Counted from the stretch's first letter, positions 9,510 to 19,479 are shown. The stretch: DNA of 48,041 nucleotides from Actinomycetes bacterium (GCA_021809805.1 JAJZKA010000008.1:1-48041), one strand, 5' to 3'. The notes: generated by a model from the sequence alone, not told the origin. Numbers and translations are program-made.

Positions 9510-10796
9510 ATGGTCGACCTGTGGATCGTGCTGGCCGTCGTTGCCTTCTCCGCGCTCGTGATGGGCGGCATCAGCATTGTGACCGGCCAGCGTCGTGCGC
9601 GTGGTGCCGGCCCGGCACCCGAGACCGGCACTCGTCCCGCCCCCGGTAGGCCACCGCGCACATGGCCGCGGCGACCGCCGGCCACACCCGTCCAGCCATC
9701 CGCGCCGCCGGCACCCACTGCCCCCCCTGTGCCAGTCGGCGAGGCACCGCCCGCCGCGCCGCGCGAGGCCGCCGAACCCTCCGGGTCCGTGGCGACTCCC
9801 GCACCGGTCGAGGCGCCGTCGTACCGATCCCGACTCGGCCGGTCGCGCGGCATCTTCGCTGGGCTTCGGTCCCTTCGGGGCCATGGCGTCGAGCCGAGCG
9901 CGTGGGACGACCTCGAAGAAACGTTGTTGCGTGCAGATGTCGGAGTTGCCACGACCGACGCGCTGCTCGGAGATCTGCGTCGACGGGTGGCAGCGAAGGA
10001 GATCGCGAACGGCGACGCCCTCGTCGACGCGTTGCGTGCCGACCTCGTCGATCTCCTCGAGGCCGGACGGCGCTGGGACTCAGCCACGGAGAGGCACGAT
10101 GGCGACCACCCGGCAACTGCGCCAGGGACTGGGCATGACGAGGCGGAGCCTGTCGGGCGAGAGCTCCGCTTCGACGACGATCCGGACGTGGTGAACGTCT
10201 GGCTCTTCGTGGGGGTCAACGGCGTCGGAAAGACCACGACGATCGGCAAGGTCGCGCGTCAGCAGGCGGCAGCGGGTCGCCAGGTCCTGCTCGCGGCCGG
10301 GGACACGTTCCGCGCCGCAGCCGCTGAACAGCTGACCACTTGGGCGGAGCGGGCCGGAACCGAGGTCGTGCGGGGCGCGGAGGGCGGCGATCCGAGCGCG
10401 GTCGTCTTCGACGCCGTCCAGCGTGCTGGCGCGCGCGGTCAGCGGCTCGTCCTGGCCGACACCGCTGGGAGGCTGCACACCAAGGTGAACCTCGTGGAGG
10501 AGCTGAAGAAGATTCGGCGAGTCGCGGACCGCCCCCCGGGGCGTGTCACCGAAGTGCTGCTCGTGCTCGATGCCACGACCGGGCAGAACGGCGTTACCCA
10601 AGCTCGTCAGTTCACTGAAGCCGTCGCGGTGACCGGCGTGGTGCTCACCAAGCTCGACGGGACGGCCAAGGGCGGTATCGTCGTCGCCATCCAGCGGGAG
10701 CTTGGCCTGCCCGTCAAGCTGGTGGGCCTGGGCGAAGGCCCGGACGACCTCGTGCCGTTCCGGCCCGTCGACTTCGTCGACGCTCTCCTCGCGTGA
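9510..10796 (+). CDS. ftsY: Signal recognition particle receptor FtsY
   Basis: [33 protein letters not shown] motifs; N-terminal TM segment plus Pro/Ala-rich linker. Confidence 0.95.
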   Translation: MVDLWIVLAVVAFSALVMGGISIVTGQRRARGAGPAPETGTRPAPGRPPRTWPRRPPATPVQPSAPPAPTAPPVPVGEAPPAAPREAAEPSGSVATPAPVEAPSYRSRLGRSRGIFAGLRSLRGHGVEPSAWDDLEETLLRADVGVATTDALLGDLRRRVAAKEIANGDALVDALRADLVDLLEAGRRWDSATERHDGDHPATAPGTGHDEAEPVGRELRFDDDPDVVNVWLFVGVNGVGKTTTIGKVARQQAAAGRQVLLAAGDTFRAAAAEQLTTWAERAGTEVVRGAEGGDPSAVVFDAVQRAGARGQRLVLADTAGRLHTKVNLVEELKKIRRVADRPPGRVTEVLLVLDATTGQNGVTQARQFTEAVAVTGVVLTKLDGTAKGGIVVAIQRELGLPVKLVGLGEGPDDLVPFRPVDFVDALLA

Positions 10797-10870
10797 GCTC
10801 GCGACCTCGCGGTCGCGCGATATGTGCTCGCGGGAGCCCGGGCGCAGCGGTCCGGTAGCCTGGACGTCTC

Positions 10871-12445
10871 ATGTTCGACGCCCTTTCCGACCGCCTCGAG
10901 CGGATCACCGGACGCCTCCGCAGCCGGGGGCGCCTCACCGATGAGGACCTCGACGCGGCACTGCGCGAGATCCGTGTGGCACTGCTCGAGGCCGACGTCG
11001 AGATCAGCGTGGTCCGCGCGTTCGTCGACGGCATCCGCCAACGTTGCACCGGCGAGGCGCTTTCCAAGTCGCTCTCGCCGGGCCAGCAGGTTGTCAAGGC
11101 GGTCCACGAGGAGCTCGTGGAGGTACTCGGCGGAGAGTCGCTGAAGCTGAACTACGCGTCGCGCCCGCCGACCGTCGTGCTGCTCGCCGGCCTGCAGGGT
11201 TCGGGCAAGACCACCACCGCCGCCAAGCTCGCGCGCTGGTGGAAGCAACAGGGCAGGAATCCGCTACTGGTCGGCGCCGACCTGCAGCGCCCCGCGGCGG
11301 TCGAACAGCTGCGCGTGCTCGGCCAACAGGTCGGGGTGACGGTGTTCAGCGCGCCGACCGATCCCATCGAGGTCGCACGTGCCGGTCTCGAAGAAGCTCG
11401 GCGACTCGGTCGTGACATCCTGATCGTGGACACCGCAGGCCGGCTGGCCATCGACGAAGAGCTCATGGACGAGGTGCGCCGGGTCTCGGGCGTACTGTCG
11501 CCGGACTACACGTTCCTCGTGATCGACGCGATGATCGGCCAGGACGCGGTGGCAACCGCACGAGCCTTCCACGAGACCCTTGCGCTCGATGGCGTCATCC
11601 TGACCAAGCTCGACGGGGACGCGCGCGGTGGTGCGGCCCTCTCGGTGAAGGGCGTCGTCGGTCGGCCGATCGTGTTCGCGTCGACCGGCGAGAAGCTCGG
11701 CGACTTCGACCTGTTCCACCCGGATCGCATGGCGGATCGGATCCTGGGCATGGGCGACGTGCTCAGTCTGATCGAACAGGCCGAGCGCTCCATGGACAAA
11801 GAGGTGGTTGCCAAGTCGGCCGGGCGGCTCATGGAGGGCCGGTTCACCCTCGATGACTTCTTGGACCAGCTCCAGCAAGTGAAGAAGCTGGGCTCTTTGG
11901 GCGGCGTCATGAAGCTCATGCCCGGGATGTCCAAAGAGCTCCGCCAGGCGGCGAGCCAGATCGACGACCGGGAGATCGCCCGCGTCGAGGCCATCATGCG
12001 ATCGATGACCCCCGCCGAGCGCGCTGAACCGTCGATCATCGACGGCTCGCGTCGCGTCCGCATCGCGAGGGGGAGCGGCACCGCCACCCAGGACGTGAAC
12101 CAGCTCTTGAAGCAGCACCGCGACATGCAGAAGCTGGTGAAGGGGATGGCGAACGGCTCGGGCATGCCAGGAATGCCCGGCCTTGCCGGCATGGGCGGCA
12201 TGGGCGGGCTGGGTGGCCTGCTCGGCAGCCGCAAGCAGCTGGCCGCCTTGCGCGCGATGAGCGAAGGGGGGGGCGCGGACGGCGGCCTCTCGTCCCTCAT
12301 CGGCGGTGGACAGTCGTTGCCATCGCTCGACACCGTGACCTCTGGCGGGCGGCAGGGTCAAGGAGCTGGTACCGGCAAGGCGGCCCGCGGCGCCAAGGGG
12401 AAGAAGAAGAAGGGCGGTAGGGTCACCCCACCCAAGGGGCGTTGA
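10871..12445 (+). CDS. ffh: Signal recognition particle protein Ffh
   Basis: GLQGSGKTTTAAKLA, VDTAGRL, TKLDGDARGGAALS, Met-rich M domain. Confidence 0.96.
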   Translation: MFDALSDRLERITGRLRSRGRLTDEDLDAALREIRVALLEADVEISVVRAFVDGIRQRCTGEALSKSLSPGQQVVKAVHEELVEVLGGESLKLNYASRPPTVVLLAGLQGSGKTTTAAKLARWWKQQGRNPLLVGADLQRPAAVEQLRVLGQQVGVTVFSAPTDPIEVARAGLEEARRLGRDILIVDTAGRLAIDEELMDEVRRVSGVLSPDYTFLVIDAMIGQDAVATARAFHETLALDGVILTKLDGDARGGAALSVKGVVGRPIVFASTGEKLGDFDLFHPDRMADRILGMGDVLSLIEQAERSMDKEVVAKSAGRLMEGRFTLDDFLDQLQQVKKLGSLGGVMKLMPGMSKELRQAASQIDDREIARVEAIMRSMTPAERAEPSIIDGSRRVRIARGSGTATQDVNQLLKQHRDMQKLVKGMANGSGMPGMPGLAGMGGMGGLGGLLGSRKQLAALRAMSEGGGADGGLSSLIGGGQSLPSLDTVTSGGRQGQGAGTGKAARGAKGKKKKGGRVTPPKGR

Positions 12446-12544
12446 CTGAGCCGTGTGGACGCGGGGCCCTCGAGACCTGCGAGAATGTGGCCCGAACGGG
12501 CGCAAGCCGAGGACCGAAGCCCAGATGACGGAGGAAGCAGACTC

Positions 12545-12940
12545 GTGGCAGTGAAGCTCCGCCTTGTGCGGATGGGAAAGAAGAAGCAGCCGACCTACCG
12601 CGTCGTGGCGGCAGACAGCAGGTCCCCTCGGGATGGGCGGTTCCTCGAAGTGGTCGGCACGTACGCGCCCCGGGGAAGCTCTCGTGCCGACGACGCGGCC
12701 ATCGTGACGATCGATCACGACAAGGCGCTGCGCTGGCTACGCCAAGGCGCCAAGCCGACTGAGCGCGTCGAGCGCCTGCTGCGAAGCTCGGGCACCTTCG
12801 ACCGTCTGAGGAACGGTGATCACATTGCAGAGGCGGCACCGCAGACCGCATCCGCGCCACCGGTTGGCGGGGATGCCGCCTCCGCGCCACCAGCTGGCGG
12901 GGAGATCGCAGCGGCACCTGCTGAGGCCACCGAAGCGTGA
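12545..12940 (+). CDS. rpsP: 30S ribosomal protein S16
   Basis: VAVKLRLVRMGKKKQPTYRVVAADSRSPRDGRFLE; Ala/Pro-rich C-terminal tail. Confidence 0.95.
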   Translation: MAVKLRLVRMGKKKQPTYRVVAADSRSPRDGRFLEVVGTYAPRGSSRADDAAIVTIDHDKALRWLRQGAKPTERVERLLRSSGTFDRLRNGDHIAEAAPQTASAPPVGGDAASAPPAGGEIAAAPAEATEA

Positions 12941-12974
12941 CGGCCACGGGCACGGGCGAGACGGGACTGAGGGC

Positions 12975-13505
12975 GTGAGCGACGACGTGGACGAGACCTT
13001 CGACGATCTGGACGAGGTCGACGAGGTCGACGACGAGCTGGACGACGACGAGCTGGACGACGACGAGCTGGACGAGGTCGACGACGAGCTGGACGAGGTC
13101 GACGACGAGCTGGACGACGAGGTGGACGACGAGCTGGACGACGAGTATGAGCCGGGAGACGTGAACACGCTCGCGGGCACCGGCTATGAGCCGGGAGACG
13201 TGAACACGGTAGTGGCGACGAGGGGCCGTCGTGCCGCCGAGGTGCCCAGTGCCACTGCGGATGGTCAGCTGTCGGTGGCTGTCTTGGAGTACATCGCCCG
13301 AGCGATGAGCGACGACCCTGACGCCGTTGTGATCCGCAAGGAAGAACGCCGTGGCTCGACCGTCCTGCGCCTTCACGTCGCGCCCCAGGACATGGGAAGA
13401 GTGATCGGCCGGCGCGGCCGCACGGCGCAGGCGATCCGCACTCTGGTCGGCGTTGCCGGCGCGCGCGAAGGCGTGCAGACGGCGGTCGACATCGTCGACG
13501 ACTGA
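12975..13505 (+). CDS. KH-domain RNA-binding protein (KhpA/YlqC-type) with acidic repetitive N-terminus
   Basis: C-terminal MGRVIGRRGRTAQAIRTLV KH motif; N-terminal DE(L/V)DDE repeats; between rpsP and rimM. Confidence 0.88.
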   Translation: MSDDVDETFDDLDEVDEVDDELDDDELDDDELDEVDDELDEVDDELDDEVDDELDDEYEPGDVNTLAGTGYEPGDVNTVVATRGRRAAEVPSATADGQLSVAVLEYIARAMSDDPDAVVIRKEERRGSTVLRLHVAPQDMGRVIGRRGRTAQAIRTLVGVAGAREGVQTAVDIVDD

Positions 13506-13533
13506 GGTCGTCGCTCTCCCCGGGGTCTTGTCG

Positions 13534-13992
13534 ATGCTCGTCGAGGTGGGCCGTGTCGTGAAGCCCCACGGGCTCGCCGGCGAGCTGGTGGTCGAGCTGT
13601 GGACCGACCGCGAGGAGCGCCTCGCGCCGGGCACGGAGCTCGAAACCGACGACGGCCCGCTCCTCGTCGAGGCGTCGCGGCCACACCAGGGGCGCTACCT
13701 GGTGCGCTTTGCCGGCGTGGCCACCCGCGAAGATGCAGACGCGCGACGCGGTGTCGTCCTGCGGGCCACGGCCCTAGAGGAGCCTGGCACGCTGTGGGTG
13801 CACGAGCTGGTCGGTGCCCAGGTGGTGACGACTGCCGGCGTGTCGGTCGGCACCGTTACTGCCGTCGAGGCGAACCCAGCGAGTGACCTGCTCGTGTGCT
13901 CGGGTGGGGCGCTCGTCCCGTTGCGCTTCGTGACCTCGATCGAGCCGGGCGTCGCCATCACCGTGGACGTGCCCCAAGGGCTCATCGAGTAG
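13534..13992 (+). CDS. rimM: Ribosome maturation factor RimM
   Basis: VGRVVKPHGLAGELVV motif; rpsP-KH-rimM-trmD order. Confidence 0.93.
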   Translation: MLVEVGRVVKPHGLAGELVVELWTDREERLAPGTELETDDGPLLVEASRPHQGRYLVRFAGVATREDADARRGVVLRATALEEPGTLWVHELVGAQVVTTAGVSVGTVTAVEANPASDLLVCSGGALVPLRFVTSIEPGVAITVDVPQGLIE

Positions 13993-14006
13993 CGGCGGCA
14001 TCGTTC

Positions 14007-14825
14007 GTGCGCATCGACGTCTTCACGATCTTTCCTGAGCTTGTCGAGGGGTATTCGAGGGCGAGCGTGCTCGGGCGGGCACGCCAGGGCGGCATCCTCG
14101 ATCTGCGGGTGCGCGACTTGCGGCTTGGGGCGGGCGACGCGCGCCGCTCCGTCGACGACACGCCGTTCGGCGGCGGTGCCGGCATGGTGCTCATGCCCGA
14201 TCCGGTGTTCCGCTCTGTCGAGACGGTGGAGGCAGCCGAGGGACTGCCGCGACCGCTGTACCTGCTCTCGCCTGGCGGTCGACGCTTGGATCAGTCCCTC
14301 GCGCGCGAGCTCGCGGCGGCCCCGGGAGGGTTCTCCCTGCTCTGCGGCCGTTACGAGGGCGTCGACGAGCGAATCGTCGAGCACCTGTGCGACGACGAGC
14401 TGTCCGTCGGTGACGTCGTCCTGGCAGGTGGCGAGCTCGCCGCCTTGGTCGTCGTCGAAGCCGTGGCTCGCCTCCTTCCTGGCGTCTTGGGCAACGAGGC
14501 GTCGATCGACGAGGAAAGCTTCGCGACAGGTCTCCTTGAATACCCGCAGTACACCCGTCCTGCCGAGTACCGAGGCTGGCTGGTGCCCGAGGTGCTGCGC
14601 TCAGGGGACCACGGCAGCGTGGCGCGGTGGCGCCGTCTCCAGGCGCTTCGGCGTACCTTGCAGCGTCGGCCGGACCTCCTGGCGGGCAGGGGTGGGCTGG
14701 GCGAGGAGGATGTGCAGCTTCTGTTGCAGGCGGGCGAGGTGCAGCTCCTGGCCGAACACGGCTACGATGCATCTCCCGGCACAGCCCCTGCGCACGCGAA
14801 GGACGCGCCCCATGCACCCCACTGA
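14007..14825 (+). CDS. trmD: tRNA (guanine37-N1)-methyltransferase
   Basis: [74 protein letters not shown]. Confidence 0.96.
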   Translation: MRIDVFTIFPELVEGYSRASVLGRARQGGILDLRVRDLRLGAGDARRSVDDTPFGGGAGMVLMPDPVFRSVETVEAAEGLPRPLYLLSPGGRRLDQSLARELAAAPGGFSLLCGRYEGVDERIVEHLCDDELSVGDVVLAGGELAALVVVEAVARLLPGVLGNEASIDEESFATGLLEYPQYTRPAEYRGWLVPEVLRSGDHGSVARWRRLQALRRTLQRRPDLLAGRGGLGEEDVQLLLQAGEVQLLAEHGYDASPGTAPAHAKDAPHAPH

Positions 14826-15165
14826 GATCATCGACCGCGACAGCCTGCGAGACGACGTGCCGGAGTTCCGGCCCGGTGACACCGTCAAGGTGCACGTCCG
14901 GGTCGTCGAGGGTAACCGTGAACGAGTACAGATTTTCCAGGGCGCGGTGATCCGGCGCCAGGGGACTGGCGTGCGTGAGACCTTCACCGTGCGCAAGGTG
15001 AGCTTCGGGGTGGGTGTCGAGCGGACGTTCCCGGTCCACTCGCCTACGATCGCCCAGATCGAGGTGGTCACCTATGGCGACGTTCGGCGGGCGAAGCTCT
15101 ACTATCTTCGGGGACGCTCCGGGAAAGCGGCGAAGATCAAGGAGAAGCGGGCCGTTCGCCCGTGA
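14812..15165 (+). CDS. rplS: 50S ribosomal protein L19
   Basis: [33 protein letters not shown], ...[20 protein letters not shown]. Confidence 0.95.
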   Translation: MHPTEIIDRDSLRDDVPEFRPGDTVKVHVRVVEGNRERVQIFQGAVIRRQGTGVRETFTVRKVSFGVGVERTFPVHSPTIAQIEVVTYGDVRRAKLYYLRGRSGKAAKIKEKRAVRP

Positions 15166-15231
15166 CATGGCCGTTCCCTTCGGGAGCACATCCACCCTGG
15201 GGCACGGGGCCGCGGCCATGAGGGTCGTGCC

Positions 15232-15525
15232 GTGAGCGAGGAAGAGCTCGAGCACTACGAGGCAGAGATCGAGCTCGCACTGGTGAAGGAGTACCGGGCG
15301 GTGCTCCCGATGTTCGCCTACGTAGTGGAGACCGAGCGGCGCTTCTACCTCGCGAACGACGTGTCTGTGACCGTCCGCTCCGACACCCAGCCCGCCTGCG
15401 TCGAGGTGGCGCTGGCCGACGCGTGGGTCTGGGACATGTACCGGCCCGCTCGTTTCGTGCCATCGGTGCGCGTGGTCACCTTCCGTGACGTCAACATCGA
15501 GCGGCTGCCCGAAAAGGAGCTCTGA
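15232..15525 (+). CDS. DUF2469 family protein
   Basis: EELEHYEAEIELALVKEYRAV...FAYVVETERRFYLAN...DAWVWDMYRPARFVPSVRVVTFRDVN. Confidence 0.9.
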   Translation: MSEEELEHYEAEIELALVKEYRAVLPMFAYVVETERRFYLANDVSVTVRSDTQPACVEVALADAWVWDMYRPARFVPSVRVVTFRDVNIERLPEKEL

Positions 15526-15550
15526 GGGCCAGGACCCGACCGTTCGGGTC

Positions 15551-15907
15551 ATGGGGCATCACGCGACCAGCGCGCGCCGTCGGTTCGGGGCACATGGTGA
15601 GGATCTGGCTGCTGAGTGGTACGCGGCTCACGGCTATCGGATCTTGGACCGGAACTGGCGCTGTGCCGAGGGGGAGCTCGATCTGGTGTGCCGCCAGGGC
15701 GCCACGCTCGTGATCTGCGAAGTGAAGGCACGTCGCAGTGACAGCTATGGCACCCCGCTCGACGCCGTGACCGCCGCCAAACGCTGGCGCGTGCGCCGGC
15801 TCGCGGCTCGCTGGCTGCGGGTGCACCGGATCCACTGCGACACCGTCCGTTTCGACGTGGTTGCGGTCCACCCCGAGGAGATAGAGGTGATCGTCGACGC
15901 GTGGTGA
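15551..15907 (+). CDS. YraN family (UPF0102) putative endonuclease
   Basis: GEDLAAEWYAAHGYRILDRNWRCAEGELDLVCRQGATLVICEVKAR. Confidence 0.92.
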   Translation: MGHHATSARRRFGAHGEDLAAEWYAAHGYRILDRNWRCAEGELDLVCRQGATLVICEVKARRSDSYGTPLDAVTAAKRWRVRRLAARWLRVHRIHCDTVRFDVVAVHPEEIEVIVDAW

Positions 15908-15924
15908 CGCATGCCCAGGGGGCC

Positions 15925-15966
15925 CGCCAGGGTCAGGACGCCAGGGTCAGGACGCCAGGGTCGGGG
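15925..15966. repeat. 14-bp tandem repeat x3 (third copy degenerate)
   Basis: CGCCAGGGTCAGGA CGCCAGGGTCAGGA CGCCAGGGTCGGGG. Confidence 0.85.
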
Positions 15967-16059
15967 CCCGCCATGGGCTACGTTGCGGCGCAGCCACGTT
16001 TCGTGCGGCGCGGCAGCGAGTGCGTCCGCCAGTCGTCCCTGAGCGTGGAGGAGGTCGTC

Positions 16060-16842
16060 GTGGAAACAATCATTGTCGAGCGGGCCGACCGGGTCGTCAC
16101 CGTCACGCTCAATCGCCCGCAGAAGCGGAACGCTCTGACGACGACCATGGTGGAAGAGCTGTTGCGCATCTTCGCCGACGTGGAGGCACGCGCCGAGGAC
16201 CGCGTCCTCGTGCTGAGCGGTGCCGGCGGCGCATTCTGCTCTGGAGCAGACCTCTCGGGACCGGCGAGCCCTGTGGCGGGCGGCACGGGACCGGCGCTCG
16301 TGTCGGTTCGGCGAGTGGGGGAGATGGCGGTCGCGCTTCATCGACTGACCAAGCCCACGATCGCGCAAGTCGACGGCGTCGCGGTTGGCGCCGGGCTCGG
16401 ACTCGCGCTCGGCTGCGACCTCGTGGCTGCGTCCGAGCGAACGAGGATGTCGATGATCTTCTCCAAGCGCGCACTTTCGCCCGACGCGGCCACCTCGTGG
16501 CTGCTGCCGCGTCTCGTGGGAGCCGCACGGGCAAAGCAGCTCGCCTTCTTCGCCACAATGCTCGACGCGCCCAAGGCGCTCGAATTGGGTCTCGTGAACA
16601 CGGTAGTGCCGGTCCACGAGCTCGGCGACGTTGTGGGGACGTGGGCGCGCACGCTCGCCTCGGGACCGGCGCTCGCGCTTTCCACGACCAAGGAGCTGCT
16701 CTCAGCCGCGTGGACGACGTCGCTTGCAGATGCGGTCGAGCACGAGGCACGGTGCCAGGCACAGAACCTCGGCAGCCCCGACGTGAAGGCGGCGATGGCG
16801 GCGTTCCGCCAGGAGCCTTCGACGCCCGCCGAGCGCTCCTGA
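16060..16842 (+). CDS. Enoyl-CoA hydratase/isomerase family protein
   Basis: NRPQKRNALTTTMVEEL, GAGGAFCSGADLSG oxyanion-hole motif, GVAVGAGLGLALGCDLVAAS. Confidence 0.9.
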   Translation: METIIVERADRVVTVTLNRPQKRNALTTTMVEELLRIFADVEARAEDRVLVLSGAGGAFCSGADLSGPASPVAGGTGPALVSVRRVGEMAVALHRLTKPTIAQVDGVAVGAGLGLALGCDLVAASERTRMSMIFSKRALSPDAATSWLLPRLVGAARAKQLAFFATMLDAPKALELGLVNTVVPVHELGDVVGTWARTLASGPALALSTTKELLSAAWTTSLADAVEHEARCQAQNLGSPDVKAAMAAFRQEPSTPAERS

Positions 16843-16860
16843 CGCCCGCCGTACGCCTTT

Positions 16861-17172
16861 GTGCTGTCGCTGACGGGCCATATAGTCGCGGAAGGGCCGG
16901 TTCCGACGGACCCGCCGAAGGCGGCGTGCGGCGGTCTCGGCTCCATGCTGAGGAGGCCAGCGGTGCTGAGCGGCGTACAGGGGATGATCGGGGAGACGGC
17001 GGTGGTCACGAAGACCATCGACGGAGCGCAGAATCCCGGCCGGATCCGCGCGCGGGGGGAGGAGTGGTTGGCAATTCCGCTGGACCCGACCCAGCGTATC
17101 GACCCAGGCGCCAGCGTGGTCGTGGCCGATATCGACCGCGGTCTGCTCGTCGTCTTCCCGGTGGACTTCTGA
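16861..17172 (+). CDS. NfeD-like C-terminal (OB-fold) protein
   Basis: GMIGETAVVTKTI...GRIRARGEEWLAIPLDPTQRIDPGASVVVADIDRGLLVVFP; adjacent to SPFH gene; start uncertain (alternative GTG near 16961). Confidence 0.75.
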   Translation: MLSLTGHIVAEGPVPTDPPKAACGGLGSMLRRPAVLSGVQGMIGETAVVTKTIDGAQNPGRIRARGEEWLAIPLDPTQRIDPGASVVVADIDRGLLVVFPVDF

Positions 17173-17273
17173 CGCTGTGACGGCTGCCCAGGTCTTCCCG
17201 AAGACCGACGGGCAGGTGCAGCGTGGGGTGCCCAACAACACGAACATAGAGAAAAAGAAAAGAGGTGAGCCCC

Positions 17274-18290
17274 ATGTTGCTTGCGAGCGCAGGGCTCGTC
17301 ATCGGCGTCGTCGTCGTCGTCGTGGTGGTCCTCGTCCTTGCCGTGGCCGTCTTCCGCTCCATGCGGATCGTGCAGCAGGGCAGCGTCGGCGTCGTCAAAC
17401 GGTTCGGGGAGTTCAGGGGCGTCCGCCAGCCCGGGCTGCACCCGCTGGTCCCCTTCGTCGACTCGATGACAAAGATCGACATGCGCGAGTTCCCGATGAC
17501 CGGTGACCAGCAGTCGGTGATCACGAAGGACAACGTCTCTCTGCGGGTGAGCGCGACGATCTTCTGCCAGGTGATCGACGTGAAGGCCGCGCTCTTCGAG
17601 ATTGCCGACTTTCGACTCGCTGTCGACCAGCTGTCGCGCACCGCGCTGCGTGCGGTGATCGGGGAGATGACCCTGGACCAATCGCTTTCGGAGCGTGACA
17701 CGATCAACCTGCGCATGCAGGATCACATGGCGGACGCGGCGATGAAGTGGGGAGTACGGCTGAACCGCATCGAGATCCTCGACATCACGCCACCTACCAA
17801 CGTGCTCCAGGCCATGTCCGAGCAGAAAGAGGCGGAGCAGCACAAGCGCGCGGCGATCTTGAAGTCCGAGGGCGAGCAGCAGGCGGCGATCAACACTGCG
17901 GGAGGCAAGAAGCAGGCGGCCATCCTCGAAGCCGAAGGCGCCAAGCAAGCGGCCATCCTCGCCGCGGAAGCCCAGATGCAGGTGCTCGAGCTGCAGGCGG
18001 AAGGTGAGAAGAAGGCCCGCACGCTGCGAGGTCAGGGCGATGCCGCTGCGCTGGACGCAATCGACCAGGTCGAGATCCGGGCGAACACGCTGGCCGTGAT
18101 GCAGCTGCGCGCCTTGCAGGACGTCGCCGCAGCACCGAACACGAAAGTGGTCGTGCCCTACGAGGCTGCAGGGCTGGTCGGCGGTGCACAGGTGCTGGTC
18201 GACGCGCTGAAGGCCTCGGCCAGCCACGACGGGGTCGCACCCGCGCCGTCCCGTGGCGCCGTCCCGGCAGCCCCAGATGCACGTCGCTGA
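17274..18290 (+). CDS. SPFH/Band 7 (stomatin/paraslipin-like) membrane protein
   Basis: N-terminal TM, VQQGSVGVVKRFGEFRGVRQPGLHPLVPFVDSM, EAEGAKQAAILAAEAQ coiled coil; RBS AGAGGTGAG. Confidence 0.9.
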   Translation: MLLASAGLVIGVVVVVVVVLVLAVAVFRSMRIVQQGSVGVVKRFGEFRGVRQPGLHPLVPFVDSMTKIDMREFPMTGDQQSVITKDNVSLRVSATIFCQVIDVKAALFEIADFRLAVDQLSRTALRAVIGEMTLDQSLSERDTINLRMQDHMADAAMKWGVRLNRIEILDITPPTNVLQAMSEQKEAEQHKRAAILKSEGEQQAAINTAGGKKQAAILEAEGAKQAAILAAEAQMQVLELQAEGEKKARTLRGQGDAAALDAIDQVEIRANTLAVMQLRALQDVAAAPNTKVVVPYEAAGLVGGAQVLVDALKASASHDGVAPAPSRGAVPAAPDARR

Positions 18291-18396
18291 CCTGCGGTAT
18301 TGATGGCAAATAGGAATGGGCATCACGCGAGCGAAAATCGGGCATGTCGTCGGTTACTATCGTCGCCGGACGATCTCGTAGGAAGGCTGACTGACT

Positions 18397-18702
18397 ATGG
18401 CCCGGCACCTCGACCGCCCCACTACTCCTATCGACGACCTTCAGATGCCGCGCACGAACGTGCGGGTGCTTCACGGTGAAGAAGAGCTCACCGAAGCCTT
18501 GGCGCGAGCGGCCGAGGGGGCGAAACGGCTGCACGAGCGCCTACAGGCGCGTGCGGCCCGCGACACCTGGATGGCCGAGCACACCGGCCAAGCCCTCGGT
18601 TGGCTCCGCTTCGTGCGCGCGAAGAGCGAGGACCGTGCGACCCTCGTCGTGGCTGCTCCCGCTGATCGACCCCAGCGCCGTCAGAGCTCTCCGGCGGCCT
18701 GA
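18397..18702 (+). CDS. Hypothetical protein
   Basis: ATG with upstream AGGAAGG, helical sequence; no family recognised. Confidence 0.45.
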   Translation: MARHLDRPTTPIDDLQMPRTNVRVLHGEEELTEALARAAEGAKRLHERLQARAARDTWMAEHTGQALGWLRFVRAKSEDRATLVVAAPADRPQRRQSSPAA

Positions 18703-18760
18703 CCGCGGCGCCGGCACATCGACCGCGGCGCCGGCACATCGACCGCGGCGCCGGCACATA
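18701..18760. repeat. 20-bp tandem repeat x3
   Basis: GACCGCGGCGCCGGCACATC x3 (last base of copy 3 is A), starting at the stop codon of the 18397 ORF. Confidence 0.95.
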
Positions 18761-18954
18761 GACCGGCAGCCGACTCGATCAGGGGATTGCCGGCCTGAGG
18801 GACCGAGCCTCGCCTCCGGCCCCTCCTGCGCAGCTCGCGATCCTCGTCGGCGATCGAGGAGGATCATGTGTCGGTGCGCGCCCGGAGTCGGACAGTGACG
18901 CGCACAGGGGATACCACGAGCAAATGTGACACTGGCGGCGCGAACGTTTGCCGC

Positions 18955-19063
18955 TATACCCAGATCCGTTATACCCAGATGTGGTCTGCCGTCATACCCG
19001 GATGTGACCAGTGCGAAACAACCCTGCTCGTAAACGACTCTGCTTGTAAACAACCCTGATCGT
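18955..19063. repeat. Clustered imperfect short repeats in an AT-richer intergenic region
   Basis: (T/C)ATACCC(A/G)GAT at 18955, 18970, 18993; 16-bp tandem AAACAACCCTGCTCGT/AAACGACTCTGCTTGT/AAACAACCCTGATCGT at 19016-19063. Confidence 0.85.
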
Positions 19064-19479
19064 CCCCGATGGCACGAGAAGGGCGATGCACGAGGCGATG
19101 CGGAAAGGCTCGACACCGGTCCGCGCAGTTGGCGCACTTGCTGGTATCGCATGCGTGACGTGGGACCCGCGGCGGCTGGGGTGGCGACTGCGCCTTCGGC
19201 GGAGGGGGTGCAGCCGCCACCTCGCAGTGCGCACGACAGTGCGAGAGCCTGTGCGCGCCGACTGTTCGTCGCCAGTGCCGGTGCACCACGCCACGCCTGA
19301 CCGGCGGGCCCAGGTCGCCACAGAGGCATCGCACTGCCTGCCGTCAAGAGGCAAGATCAAGGAAGCAGCCTGTCAACGAGATCGTAACGAAGCACTCGGA
19401 CAGCCGTGAGTCGTGCTCCGTGGACGATGGTTGATGGAGAGGCTGGAGGGGTCGCACGAAGCCCAACGGAGGAGCGGGA

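Noticed and set aside
12737-13180. Minus-strand poly-Ser/Thr ORF (SSSSSSTSSSS...)
   Set aside because: Shadow of the acidic codon repeat (GAC/GAG) of the KH-domain gene on the plus strand; no independent support.
16338-18326. 662-aa minus-strand ORF
   Set aside because: Overlaps clear plus-strand echA, nfeD and SPFH genes; typical high-GC antisense open frame with no recognisable domain.
18701-18760. Possible CRISPR array
   Set aside because: Repeats are contiguous with no spacers and no cas genes nearby; same applies to 28102-28169 and 45811-45884.
18541-19347. 268-aa minus-strand ORF across the repeat-rich gap
   Set aside because: No domain; content dominated by tandem repeats; start and end arbitrary.
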